A stretch of 64,000 nucleotides of DNA from CAYRWR01 sp964537555 (GTDB lineage Bacteria > Spirochaetota > Brevinematia > Brevinematales > CAYRWR01): positions 37,286 to 101,285 of the forward strand of contig CAZIAD010000009.1 in NCBI GenBank assembly GCA_964537555.1, given 5' to 3'. Below, piece after piece: positions 6,897 to 15,430 of the stretch (position 1 is its first letter; each line of letters starts with the position of its first letter). Made by a program: the position numbers and the translations under genes. A model generated the notes under the pieces. The model searched no databases and was not told the DNA's origin. It saw nothing but the letters and a program-made list of their open reading frames with translations.

Positions 6897-9839
6897 ATGT
6901 CCCTTCTTATTACTATAGGACTATCTGTATTCATGGCCTCATCCATATATATTCTGCACACCGAGAATGAGAGAGAATACCAGAAATATCTGGAAAAAGA
7001 ACGGGGAAAACGTATTTTGGCTATACATAATACCACGAAGATCCAGCCCTATATGATCTCCAATATCCTGCAATACCTCACAGAGTGTTATCACTCTGAC
7101 ACCAGGGCTAACTATATCCTGGATATACTCAAAGCTGATTATCAGTACAAATACTATCTTGAAGAAGAAATCCTCATCAACCGTCATTCCGGCTCTGCCC
7201 CTATAGATTTTGAAGAGGCTCAGAAGATCTACAAAGACGCCTTTACCTACCGTAAAGAAAAAGAGCTGATCTATAGCAGCTGCTTTATCTGTGGAAACAT
7301 AAAGGATGGCGACCCCCGCAACGCCCGGATCGTAGCCCCTCTGTTTATCTATGAAGTATCCCTGGATATAGACCGTTATACAGAACAGGCTTCTATCAGT
7401 ATCGTCCCGGAAAACCCCCGTATCAATTTCGGACTGATCAATACTATTTACCAGGAAACGGACAAGGCCATCGCCGTCTATGATAAAATCCACAGAAACC
7501 TGGAAGAGGAATCTTTTGTCCTCACTAAAAAAAGCATCCGGAATATGTGCAGGCTCATGGAGGGAGACGGGGTTCAGATTGATTATGACAGCTTCACCCT
7601 CTTTCCCAATCTCCTCCAGCACAATAATCTTATGACTCAGCTCGATGCAGCCTTTTCTAAAAAAGCGGGGCAGTTTTCCCTCCTGAATGCCGGAATATTT
7701 TGCCTCAGTAATAAAGCCGCTTCTTCAAGGGGCATTCTGGATGAGATGCAGACTATTGCACGTTCCAGGCAGTACTCCCAGGCCCTCAAAGCGCTCTTTC
7801 TGCTGGCCACCAAATGGCAGAGCTTCAGGGATCGCAGGCCGGGATTGACCCCCTCAATACTGAGTAATGCCCAGCAGAAAATTCTGGACGCGGTCCGGAA
7901 ATTTTCCATTAATGTCGTCATAGGGCCCCCCGGCACCGGAAAAAGTTATACCATAGCTGCCATCGCCCTGGAATACATCAGCCGGGGTAAGACGGTACTG
8001 ATCGCTTCAAAAATGGACCAGGCAGTCGATGTCATAGCTGATAAAATTATACAGCAATCCGGTAGAGATGACTTTGTGGTCCGGGCTGGTAAGCAGCATT
8101 ACCTCAAAAAACTCAGCTCCTATCTGGATAACCTCCTCAATGGAGTCATCTCCCTTCCTCAGTCCAGCCCACTGGCCCAGAGGGCCCATTTTAAAAGTAT
8201 TTTATCCAGGATGAACAGCATCCTCCGTCTGGAAAAAGAATTCGGAAAAGAAGTCAAAAAGGAACTGGCGGCCGGTGCTTTTCTGTCTCTGTGGAAGAAG
8301 AATCTGGTCCCGAAAACAGGGTGGAATAGACATAAAAAAAACATGATAGAAAAGTACAACTACCATGCTGAGGTCCTCATGGATCTCATAGACAGGCTGG
8401 AGGACAAGCTGCATCAAAATCTGGCTCATATCAGTCAGTATATCTACAGCGCAGTGATGTCACAGATCATGGCCCTGCTCAATACTTACCGAAAAGAACT
8501 GTCTGCCTATCGCAAAGCCCTGGGCGCAGACACAGAAAGTCATAAAGAGGACCTGTTCCGATTGATTGACTTTCAGAATATGCTAAAGGCCTTTCCCATT
8601 TGGATAGTCAATCTCTCTGACATGTACCGGGCCCTCCCCCTACAGAGGGAACTGTTCGACCTGGTCATCATTGATGAAGCCACCACCTGCGATATGGCCT
8701 CCTGTATTCCGGCTATGTACCGGGCCCGCAATTCTCTTATAGTGGGTGATCCCTACCAGCTGCGCCACATATCTTTCCTGTCCCGGCGCATGCAGAAGAC
8801 CCTGGCCGACCGCTATCACCTGTCCCAGGCTGAACATGATGTGTATGATTACCGCAACAAGAGTATACTGGATATTGTCAATGACATGATCCCCCATCAG
8901 AAGCAGATACTTTTTCTGGATGAACATTACCGTTCATTACCCGATATTATACAGTTCAGTAATCAGATGATTTACAATAACAGCCTGCGCATCATGACCC
9001 GCAAGCCCCATCTCACTAAAGACTCTCCTTTGGAGATCATCCCCTGTAAGGGAAAAAAACAGGAGAATGGCTTAAACCAGGAAGAAGCCCGGGAGATCCT
9101 GCGCCGGGTTAAAACCATTATCAAAGAACAGAAAAAACTGCCTGCCAGATTGAGCCAGAGTATTGGTATCCTGTCTCCTTTTCGCGACCAGGCTGATCAC
9201 ATCACCCGCACCCTGAACAAAGAACTCACGGTCTGGGAGCTGGAAAAGCATAATATCATGATCGGCACCGCTCACACCTTTCAGGGTGAGGAAAGAGACC
9301 TGATGTTCCTGTCCCTGTGCGTGGATGATAAAAGTCACAGAAATAATTTTGCCTTTATCAGTAAATCTGATATACTGAATGTCAGCATAACCCGGGCCAG
9401 AGTAAAAGAATGTATCTGCGTATCTCTCAAGACATCCAGCCTGGAACAGGGATCCATGATCAGACGCTTTTTGGAATATTGTGAATCCAGGATACAGCAG
9501 TACAGGGACGGCATCAGTAATGAACAGATCAGCAATGATGATTTCCAGAAAGAAGTCAGTGAGGCTCTGTCCAGTCTGGGCTATGCCTGCTATCCGGGAT
9601 ATAAGATCGCCGGACTGGAGATAGACCTGGTGGTAGCCAGTGATGACAGGTCCATAGGAATAGACCTGCTGGGCTTTCCCGGAATCTATGAGAACGCCTT
9701 CAGTATGGAGAAATACAAAATGTACTTCCGGGCAGGACTGGAAATGGTGCCTCTTGAATACTCGCGCTGGATGTTTGAAAAACAAAAAATGATAAATAAA
9801 TTAGTCAAAAAACTAACACAGGATAGCTCAGAAAAATGA
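6897..9839 (+). CDS. Membrane-anchored SF1 helicase with C-terminal nuclease-like domain
   Basis: This is a 980-residue Upf1/Dna2-like superfamily 1 helicase. One hydrophobic segment (about 2-20) could anchor it in the membrane. Helicase motifs: Walker A GPPGTGKS (about 343-350), Walker B VIIDEAT (about 590), motif III VGDPYQL (about 616), motif IV SIGILSPFRDQ, motif V GTAHTFQGEERD (about 789) and motif VI NVSITRAR (about 828). Between motifs I and II there is a long Lys-rich helical insert. The last ~100 residues (FQKEVSEALSSLGY, then GLEIDLVV and IGIDLLG) resemble the restriction-endonuclease-like domain often fused to this helicase type, although the usual E/D-x-K/D pattern is not clear. 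The downstream gene overlaps it by 4 bases. The substrate and pathway are unknown; nucleic-acid processing or defence are possibilities. Confidence 0.85.
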   Translation: MSLLITIGLSVFMASSIYILHTENEREYQKYLEKERGKRILAIHNTTKIQPYMISNILQYLTECYHSDTRANYILDILKADYQYKYYLEEEILINRHSGSAPIDFEEAQKIYKDAFTYRKEKELIYSSCFICGNIKDGDPRNARIVAPLFIYEVSLDIDRYTEQASISIVPENPRINFGLINTIYQETDKAIAVYDKIHRNLEEESFVLTKKSIRNMCRLMEGDGVQIDYDSFTLFPNLLQHNNLMTQLDAAFSKKAGQFSLLNAGIFCLSNKAASSRGILDEMQTIARSRQYSQALKALFLLATKWQSFRDRRPGLTPSILSNAQQKILDAVRKFSINVVIGPPGTGKSYTIAAIALEYISRGKTVLIASKMDQAVDVIADKIIQQSGRDDFVVRAGKQHYLKKLSSYLDNLLNGVISLPQSSPLAQRAHFKSILSRMNSILRLEKEFGKEVKKELAAGAFLSLWKKNLVPKTGWNRHKKNMIEKYNYHAEVLMDLIDRLEDKLHQNLAHISQYIYSAVMSQIMALLNTYRKELSAYRKALGADTESHKEDLFRLIDFQNMLKAFPIWIVNLSDMYRALPLQRELFDLVIIDEATTCDMASCIPAMYRARNSLIVGDPYQLRHISFLSRRMQKTLADRYHLSQAEHDVYDYRNKSILDIVNDMIPHQKQILFLDEHYRSLPDIIQFSNQMIYNNSLRIMTRKPHLTKDSPLEIIPCKGKKQENGLNQEEAREILRRVKTIIKEQKKLPARLSQSIGILSPFRDQADHITRTLNKELTVWELEKHNIMIGTAHTFQGEERDLMFLSLCVDDKSHRNNFAFISKSDILNVSITRARVKECICVSLKTSSLEQGSMIRRFLEYCESRIQQYRDGISNEQISNDDFQKEVSEALSSLGYACYPGYKIAGLEIDLVVASDDRSIGIDLLGFPGIYENAFSMEKYKMYFRAGLEMVPLEYSRWMFEKQKMINKLVKKLTQDSSEK

Positions 9840-10381
9840 ACTTATACCTATTGATCGGAATCATCAGTGCTTCGGCAGCTCTTACTACTGCCACGACGCT
9901 CTTTATTGTCAAAAAAGTCCGGCTGTACCGCAAGATCAGGAAGCTCTTACCCGGTACCAGCAAGACACAGGCCGAACTGGATCAGATATTAAAAGAAGGA
10001 TATCATCATATAAAGACTATGCTCAGGACTTCAGAACGCATACCCGACGAGGACATATCAAATAATATCATGGATATATGCATATTTGCCCAGAAGATCT
10101 ATGATGACATTGCGGAACAGCCTCATGATCTGAATAAAGTCAGGATGTTTATCAATTATTATATGGAGACCACCCGCAAGATCGTAGAAAAATACGAAGA
10201 TATATATCACAGGCGTAAAAACCTCAAAGGGGCCGATAAAATACTGGGAAATATCGAACAGGGATTCGTGGAGATCAAGGAGTCCTTTGCGGAACAATAC
10301 TCCCGGCTTTTTGAAGAAGATTTTCTCAATATCAATATTGAACTGGAAGTACTGCGTAAGACCCTAAAACTGGAACAATGA
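9836..10381 (+). CDS. Membrane-anchored helical protein, XpaC-like
   Basis: This 181-residue protein overlaps the helicase stop by ATGA and is surely co-translated with it. One transmembrane segment (about 3-25) precedes an entirely helical cytoplasmic part. The pattern of an R-F/I-NYYMETTRKIVEKYEDI segment (about 100-120), a hinge, and a second helix ending in EEDFLNINIELEVLRKTLKLE resembles the XpaC family (PF10112), which often accompanies TelA-type proteins. No catalytic motif is visible. No telA gene lies nearby; the partner here is a helicase, which is unusual. Family assignment is tentative. Confidence 0.6.
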   Translation: MNLYLLIGIISASAALTTATTLFIVKKVRLYRKIRKLLPGTSKTQAELDQILKEGYHHIKTMLRTSERIPDEDISNNIMDICIFAQKIYDDIAEQPHDLNKVRMFINYYMETTRKIVEKYEDIYHRRKNLKGADKILGNIEQGFVEIKESFAEQYSRLFEEDFLNINIELEVLRKTLKLEQ

Positions 10382-10391
10382 GCCTCATTTC

Positions 10392-10420
10392 TTGCCAATA
10401 ATGCCCCCCTTACCTAAAAT
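10392..10420 (+). promoter_or_regulatory. Sigma-70-type promoter of nadE
   Basis: TTGCCA (10392-10397), a 17-base spacer and TAAAAT (10415-10420) lie 20 bases before the nadE start, giving an expected short 5' leader. Confidence 0.6.
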
Positions 10421-10440
10421 AATAAGAAAAAGAGGTGTCC

Positions 10441-12171
10441 ATGAGACGCTTACGTATAGCAGTAGCCCAGGAGAATTTCAAGGTAGGCGACATCGATGGT
10501 AATAAGGCCCGTATTCTGGCCGCTATAGACGAGGCCCAGGTCCATCAGGCTGATGTGCTGGTCCTGCCCGAGATGGCCCTCACCGGTTACCCTCCTGAAG
10601 ACCTGGTGTACAAACCCCGCTTTCTCCAGAAAAATCAGGCGGCTCTACAGCAGATCGTCAACTACACCAAGGGCAAAGACCTCCTGTGTATAGTAGGCTA
10701 TATACACCGTGAACAGGACATCTACAATTCCGCTGCCATCATCTATGATGGGAAAATAGTGGACACCTACCACAAGATCTTCCTGCCCAATTACGGAGTC
10801 TTTGATGAAAAGCGTTATTTCCAGTCAGGAAACAGTGTGCCGGTTTATCACTTCAAAGGCAGCCTCATAGGGGTCAATATCTGTGAAGATATCTGGTACC
10901 CCAATGGCCCCGGCCACTTTCAGGCCATAAACGGGGGCGCAGAGATCATCCTCAATATCAGTGCATCCCCCTTCCACCGGGGTAAGCAGTCCTACCGGGA
11001 ACGTATGTACTCCGCCCGCTCCGGAGATGACCTGGCCGTACTGGTCAACTGCAATATGGTGGGAGGACAGGACGAGCTGGTCTTTGACGGCTGTTCCACC
11101 GCCTATAATGCTGAGGGAAATCTCATTTCCCGCATGCACGCCTTTAAAAAAGACTTCCAGGTATTTGACGTCAATGTGAGTGCCGTATTCCGGCACCGCC
11201 TCAAAGATATCCGGCGCCGGGAAAACATCCTGTCCACCCATGCCCCTTTTGAGCTGCGGCACATAGAGATTCAGACTGTAAAGGATGTAAACAAGCAGGA
11301 CAAATTCATACAGCCTATCATCCACCCCCTCCCCGAGGAAAACGACTATATCTACCGGGCCCTGGTGCAGGGAACTGCCGACTATGTCAATAAAAACGGA
11401 TTTAAGGAAGTGATCATCGCCATCAGCGGGGGTATAGATTCAGCCCTGGTAGCAGCCATCGCTGTAGATGCCCTGGGGGCGGACAGAGTACGGGGTATCT
11501 ACCTCCCCACCCGCTTCTCGGCAGACATCTCCGGTACAGATGCCCATAAGCTGGCGGAGAACCTGGGCATAAAGATGCTGGAGCTGCCCATACAGGGGCT
11601 GTTTGAATACTACCTCAAGCTCATGGAGCCGGTGTTTAAAGACACACCTTTCGGTATAGCAGAGGAAAACCTGCAGTCCCGCATCCGGGGTAATATCGTG
11701 ATGGCCCTGTCCAATAAATTCGGCTACATCGTGCTCACTACCGGAAACAAGAGCGAGATGAGTACCGGCTATGCCACCCTCTACGGGGACATGGCGGGTG
11801 GATTCGCCGTGATCAAGGACGTACTCAAGACCCAGGTCTTTGCTTTGTCAGAGTATGTGAACCGGGACAAGGAGATCATCCCCCGGCGTATCATCGACCG
11901 TCCTCCCTCCGCTGAGCTCCGGCCCGACCAGAAGGACACTGACTCCCTGCCCCCCTACGATATACTGGACGCCATCATCAGGGCCTATGTGGAAGAAGAC
12001 ATTCCCGTGGATGAGCTCATTCAGTCCATCGGGGATGAGGAACTGGTGACCCGGGTGGTCCGCCTCATCGACCGCAATGAATACAAACGCCGCCAGGCCC
12101 CTCCCGGAGTGAAGATATCACCCCGCGCCTTCGGCAGGGACCGCAGGATGCCTATCACCAACGGGTATTAA
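10441..12171 (+). CDS. nadE: Glutamine-dependent NAD+ synthetase
   Basis: This 576-residue enzyme amidates nicotinate adenine dinucleotide to NAD+ using glutamine and ATP. The N-terminal nitrilase-like glutaminase domain (about 1-270) has the catalytic Glu in LPEMALTG (E44), Lys in YHKIFLPNYG and Cys in NICEDIW. The C-terminal ATP-pyrophosphatase domain has the P-loop ISGGIDSALV (about 330), and further family motifs LTTGNKSEMSTGYATLYGD and DRPPSAELRPDQKD. The ATG at 10441 is preferred over an in-frame GTG six bases upstream because the AAGAGGTG site is then well spaced. It stands alone with its own promoter; in an organism with an NAD-linked hydrogenase it supplies the shared cofactor. Confidence 0.96.
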   Translation: MRRLRIAVAQENFKVGDIDGNKARILAAIDEAQVHQADVLVLPEMALTGYPPEDLVYKPRFLQKNQAALQQIVNYTKGKDLLCIVGYIHREQDIYNSAAIIYDGKIVDTYHKIFLPNYGVFDEKRYFQSGNSVPVYHFKGSLIGVNICEDIWYPNGPGHFQAINGGAEIILNISASPFHRGKQSYRERMYSARSGDDLAVLVNCNMVGGQDELVFDGCSTAYNAEGNLISRMHAFKKDFQVFDVNVSAVFRHRLKDIRRRENILSTHAPFELRHIEIQTVKDVNKQDKFIQPIIHPLPEENDYIYRALVQGTADYVNKNGFKEVIIAISGGIDSALVAAIAVDALGADRVRGIYLPTRFSADISGTDAHKLAENLGIKMLELPIQGLFEYYLKLMEPVFKDTPFGIAEENLQSRIRGNIVMALSNKFGYIVLTTGNKSEMSTGYATLYGDMAGGFAVIKDVLKTQVFALSEYVNRDKEIIPRRIIDRPPSAELRPDQKDTDSLPPYDILDAIIRAYVEEDIPVDELIQSIGDEELVTRVVRLIDRNEYKRRQAPPGVKISPRAFGRDRRMPITNGY

Positions 12172-12185
12172 ACAGCTTATTAAAT

Positions 12186-12596
12186 CTACCGCAGAGATCG
12201 CAGAGGACGCTGAGATTTTTCCAAAATGATTCTGTCAATACCATCAATCAATTTAGATACATTGAAATTTATCAATAAACCTAGTTTTTTATTGCTCAGT
12301 TTAAGATAGGTCAAGATTTGAGCTCTGTGGACAGGCACTATCAACTCTACACTTTTCAATTCAATTATTATCTTATCATCTACTAAAAAATCTATTCTAT
12401 AACCTGCATCTATCCTGATACCTTTGTAATTCACCGGTAAAGGGCATTCTTTTTTATACGGAATTTCATTCATGGCCAATTCATGGGCCATACATTGCTG
12501 GTATGTACTTTCTAACAGGCCCGGGCCTAGCTCTTTATGAATATCAATAGCAAGTCCGATAATCTTCTGTGAAAGATCTTCATACAAATATCCCAA
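12186..12596 (-). CDS. GxxExxY family protein
   Basis: This 136-residue protein carries the family signature LGPGLLESTY (about 22-31), KKECPLPVNYKG and a nuclease-like strand pair (YRIDFLVDDKIIIELKSV) resembling the D...ExK core of PD-(D/E)xK enzymes. Function of the family is unknown. The last residues (SQRPLRSLR and stop) are encoded inside a 27-bp repeat that reappears inverted just upstream of the start. The whole unit sits between the convergent genes nadE and alaS, so it looks like an inserted cassette. No good ribosome site is visible upstream of the ATG. Confidence 0.88.
   Translation of the reverse strand: MGYLYEDLSQKIIGLAIDIHKELGPGLLESTYQQCMAHELAMNEIPYKKECPLPVNYKGIRIDAGYRIDFLVDDKIIIELKSVELIVPVHRAQILTYLKLSNKKLGLLINFNVSKLIDGIDRIILEKSQRPLRSLR
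12188..12214 (+). repeat. Left 27-bp inverted repeat of the GxxExxY cassette
   Basis: This starts ACCGCAGAGATCGCAGAGG and matches the reverse complement of 12604-12630 at 23 of 27 positions. It overlaps the 3' end and stop codon of the GxxExxY gene. Its core is the iterated unit CGCAGAG. Confidence 0.8.
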
Positions 12597-12603
12597 ACCG
12601 ACC

Positions 12604-12630
12604 CTCCGTGCCCTCTGCGTTCTCTGCGGT
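12604..12630 (-). repeat. Right 27-bp inverted repeat of the GxxExxY cassette
   Basis: On the minus strand it reads ACCGCAGAGAACGCAGAGG and onward, matching the left copy with four differences. It ends 8 bases before the GxxExxY start and 8 bases before the alaS stop. Confidence 0.8.
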
Positions 12631-12637
12631 GAATTCC

Positions 12638-15250
12638 TTATCCCAGAGCTTTTCTGATCAGCTTTTCTGCTTCCTTCAGGGCCTCACCCATTTTAGAGGC
12701 ATCCTTACCACCGGCCTGGGCCATATCGGGACGTCCCCCGCCCCCTCCCCCTACAATGGCGGCACAGGCTTTGGCTATGTCACCGGCTTTGATCTTAGCG
12801 GTGAGGTCTTTGGTCACCCCGGCGGCCAGGGAGACCTTGTCTCCATGGGCAGTAATGAGGAAGATTACGCCGTTCTTTACCTGGCTCTTAAAAGTATCGA
12901 TCACAGTGACCAGGTCTTTGGCTTCCATGTCTACCTGCTCGATGATGACGCTGGCTCCCCCTATGTCATGGGCATTCTTCAGCATGTCGGATGTTCCGGA
13001 GGCAGCCATCTTCTGCTTGAGCGCGGCGATCTCCTTGTCTTTCTCCTTGAGCTGGTCCAGGAGAGCCTGAGCTCTTTCCAGGACAGCTGTGTCCTCGCTC
13101 TTGAGGATGCCGGCCAGCTGTCTTAAGGTGTTGTATTCATGCCGGAAGGCCTGCACCGAGTTCATCCCGGTCACAGCCTCCAGACGGCGGGTACCGGCGG
13201 AGATGGAGGTCTCATTCACGATCTTGATGAGGCCGATGTCGCCGATGCGACGCACATGGGTACCCCCGCACAGCTCCCGGGAGAATCCCTCTACATCGAT
13301 GACCCGTACTACATCTCCATACTTTTCCTCGAAGATAGCCATAGCCCCACTGGCCTTGGCCTCGTCCTGCTTCATGTGGCTGATCTTCACAGGCAGGTTG
13401 AGCAGTACCTTTTCATTCACGATATCTTCTATCTTTTCGATCTCCTGACGGCTCAATCCCTTGGAATGCGTAAAGTCAAAGCGCAGCCGGTCCGGTGACA
13501 CCAGGGACCCGGCCTGCTCGGCATGCTCGCCTACTACTATGTGAAGAGCCTTGTGCAGGAGGTGGGTAGCAGTATGGTTGCGGGCAATGGCGCGCTTACG
13601 GACATCGTCTACCCTCAGGAGGACCTTGTCCCCCAGGCTGAAGTGGCCATTGATAATCTTGCCCACATGGAGGATAGAGTCCTCGAATACCTGCGTATCC
13701 TGGATCACGATACGGGCATCGCCTTTCTGGATCACGCCCTGGTCGCCTACCTGACCCCCCTTTTCTCCGTAGAAGGGGGTCTTGTCGCACAGGATAGCTA
13801 CTTCATCGTTTTCAGCGGCGGATTCCACCAGGCTATTGTCTTTTATGATATGCTGAATCTTTCCTTCACTCTCGTAGAGGTCCTCCCCCACATAAGTGGA
13901 GGGCTTGGCTACACCGGCCAGAACAGACAGGTCAAAGCTTGCGCCCTTCCAGCTGGCCCGGGCCCGCTCTTTCTGGGCCTCCATAAGCTCCATAAAGGTA
14001 TCCATATCTGTCTTGAGGCCCTCGTCCTTGGCTACCTGCTGGGTAAAGTCAAAAGGGAAGCCCATAGAGTCATAGAGCAGGAACACGTCTTCACCGGATA
14101 CCGTTTTATCTTTGGACTTTTTAACCTTGCGGATGATGTCCTGGAGCTTTTCCATTCCTTTGTTCAGGGTGCGGAAGAAAGACTCCTCCTCGGAGTAGAT
14201 CAGGCCCTTGACCATCTCTACCTTTTCCCCTACTTCGGGAAAGGTCTGTTTCATCTGGTCCACTACGATATCCACCAGCTCGTGCAGGAAGGGCCCGTCG
14301 AATCCCAGGCTCTTGCCGTAACGGGTAGCCCGGCGCAGGATCTTGCGCAGGACGTAGCCCCGGCCTTCATTGCTGGGCATGATACCGTCAGCCAGGGCAA
14401 AGGTGAGAGCCCGGATATGGTCGGCAATGACCCGCATGGCGATGGCATCGTGGCCTTCGTACTTGACACCGGACTTACGGGCCACGGTATCTATAATAGG
14501 GGTAAACAGGTCGGAGTCATAATTGGAGGTCTTGCCCTGTATCACGGACACGATACGCTCAAATCCCATACCCGTGTCCACGTGCTTAGCCGGCAGAGGC
14601 TCCAGGGAGCCGTCCTCCTGGCGGTTGTACTGCATAAAGACCAGGTTCCACAGCTCGATATAGCGGGAGTGGTCGGAATTGACCCAGGCATCGGGACTGC
14701 TGTCCGCTTCGGGTCCCAGATCATAATGTATCTCGGAGCAGGGCCCGCAGGGTCCGGTAGCACCCATTTCCCAGAAGTTTTCCTTGTCCCCGAAGTCCAG
14801 CACATGAGTGGGGTCTATATCCGTCTTGGTCTTCCAGATCTCACGGGCTTCATCGTCGGTATGGTGCACCGAGGCATAGAGCCGGCTCTTGTCCAGCTTC
14901 CACACTTCTGTCATGAGCTCCCAGGCCCAGGTGATGGCTTCTTCTTTATAGTAGTCGCCGAAGCTCCAGTTGCCCAGCATCTCAAATAAAGTATGGTGGT
15001 AGGTATCCTTACCCACGTCATCAAAGTCATTATGCTTACCTGATACCCGCATACACTTCTGGGTATCCACGGCCCGGGTATAGTCCCGCTTACCCGCTCC
15101 CAGAAACACATCCTTAAACTGGTTCATGCCCGCGTTGGTAAACAGCAGGGTAGGGTCGTTATCAGGCATCAGGGAGGCGCTGGGCACCAGGGCATGGCCC
15201 TTTCCCTTAAAGAAGTCAAAAAACTGCTGGCGGATCTGTTTGGAAGTCAT
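12638..15250 (-). CDS. alaS: Alanyl-tRNA synthetase
   Basis: This 870-residue class II synthetase charges tRNA-Ala with alanine. The N-terminal catalytic domain begins SKQIRQQFFDFFKGKGH and includes GMNQFKDVFLG and the ATP-site region FEMLGNWSFGDY. It is followed by the editing domain with the zinc motif HTATHLLH and the later CGGTHV. The C-terminal DHHA1 segment ends GGGGGGRPDMAQAGGKD. The ATG at 15250 is chosen because GGAG lies 6 bases upstream; the ATG at 15262 lacks a site. Length is normal for the family. The gene is monocistronic and ends close to the GxxExxY cassette. Confidence 0.97.
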   Translation of the reverse strand: MTSKQIRQQFFDFFKGKGHALVPSASLMPDNDPTLLFTNAGMNQFKDVFLGAGKRDYTRAVDTQKCMRVSGKHNDFDDVGKDTYHHTLFEMLGNWSFGDYYKEEAITWAWELMTEVWKLDKSRLYASVHHTDDEAREIWKTKTDIDPTHVLDFGDKENFWEMGATGPCGPCSEIHYDLGPEADSSPDAWVNSDHSRYIELWNLVFMQYNRQEDGSLEPLPAKHVDTGMGFERIVSVIQGKTSNYDSDLFTPIIDTVARKSGVKYEGHDAIAMRVIADHIRALTFALADGIMPSNEGRGYVLRKILRRATRYGKSLGFDGPFLHELVDIVVDQMKQTFPEVGEKVEMVKGLIYSEEESFFRTLNKGMEKLQDIIRKVKKSKDKTVSGEDVFLLYDSMGFPFDFTQQVAKDEGLKTDMDTFMELMEAQKERARASWKGASFDLSVLAGVAKPSTYVGEDLYESEGKIQHIIKDNSLVESAAENDEVAILCDKTPFYGEKGGQVGDQGVIQKGDARIVIQDTQVFEDSILHVGKIINGHFSLGDKVLLRVDDVRKRAIARNHTATHLLHKALHIVVGEHAEQAGSLVSPDRLRFDFTHSKGLSRQEIEKIEDIVNEKVLLNLPVKISHMKQDEAKASGAMAIFEEKYGDVVRVIDVEGFSRELCGGTHVRRIGDIGLIKIVNETSISAGTRRLEAVTGMNSVQAFRHEYNTLRQLAGILKSEDTAVLERAQALLDQLKEKDKEIAALKQKMAASGTSDMLKNAHDIGGASVIIEQVDMEAKDLVTVIDTFKSQVKNGVIFLITAHGDKVSLAAGVTKDLTAKIKAGDIAKACAAIVGGGGGGRPDMAQAGGKDASKMGEALKEAEKLIRKALG

Positions 15251-15371
15251 GGTACGCTCCATTTATAGTATATTTAGTGCATATTTTAATTAAAAAGCCG
15301 GTATTTAGCAAGGAGGGAGCGTAGTCGGATAGTCGAAAGTCTATAGTCAATTGCTGCCAGGACCATGCCAT

Positions 15372-15401
15372 TTGACTAAACCACCTGGCCCATGTTAAAA
15401 T
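15372..15401 (+). promoter_or_regulatory. Sigma-70-type promoter of the CBM21 lipoprotein gene
   Basis: TTGACT (15372-15377), an 18-base spacer and TAAAAT (15396-15401) lie 30 bases before the ATG at 15431. Confidence 0.6.
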
Positions 15402-15430
15402 ACTGTCAATAAAAAAATTAAGGACATGTA

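Noticed and set aside
13523..14989. A 488-codon plus-strand frame opposite alaS
   Set aside because: Its length comes from the composition of the alaS gene. It has no ribosome site and no recognisable motif.
15323..15348. AGTC iterated four times at 7-8 base spacing upstream of alaS
   Set aside because: Short and imperfect; it may be chance and I found no second copy nearby.
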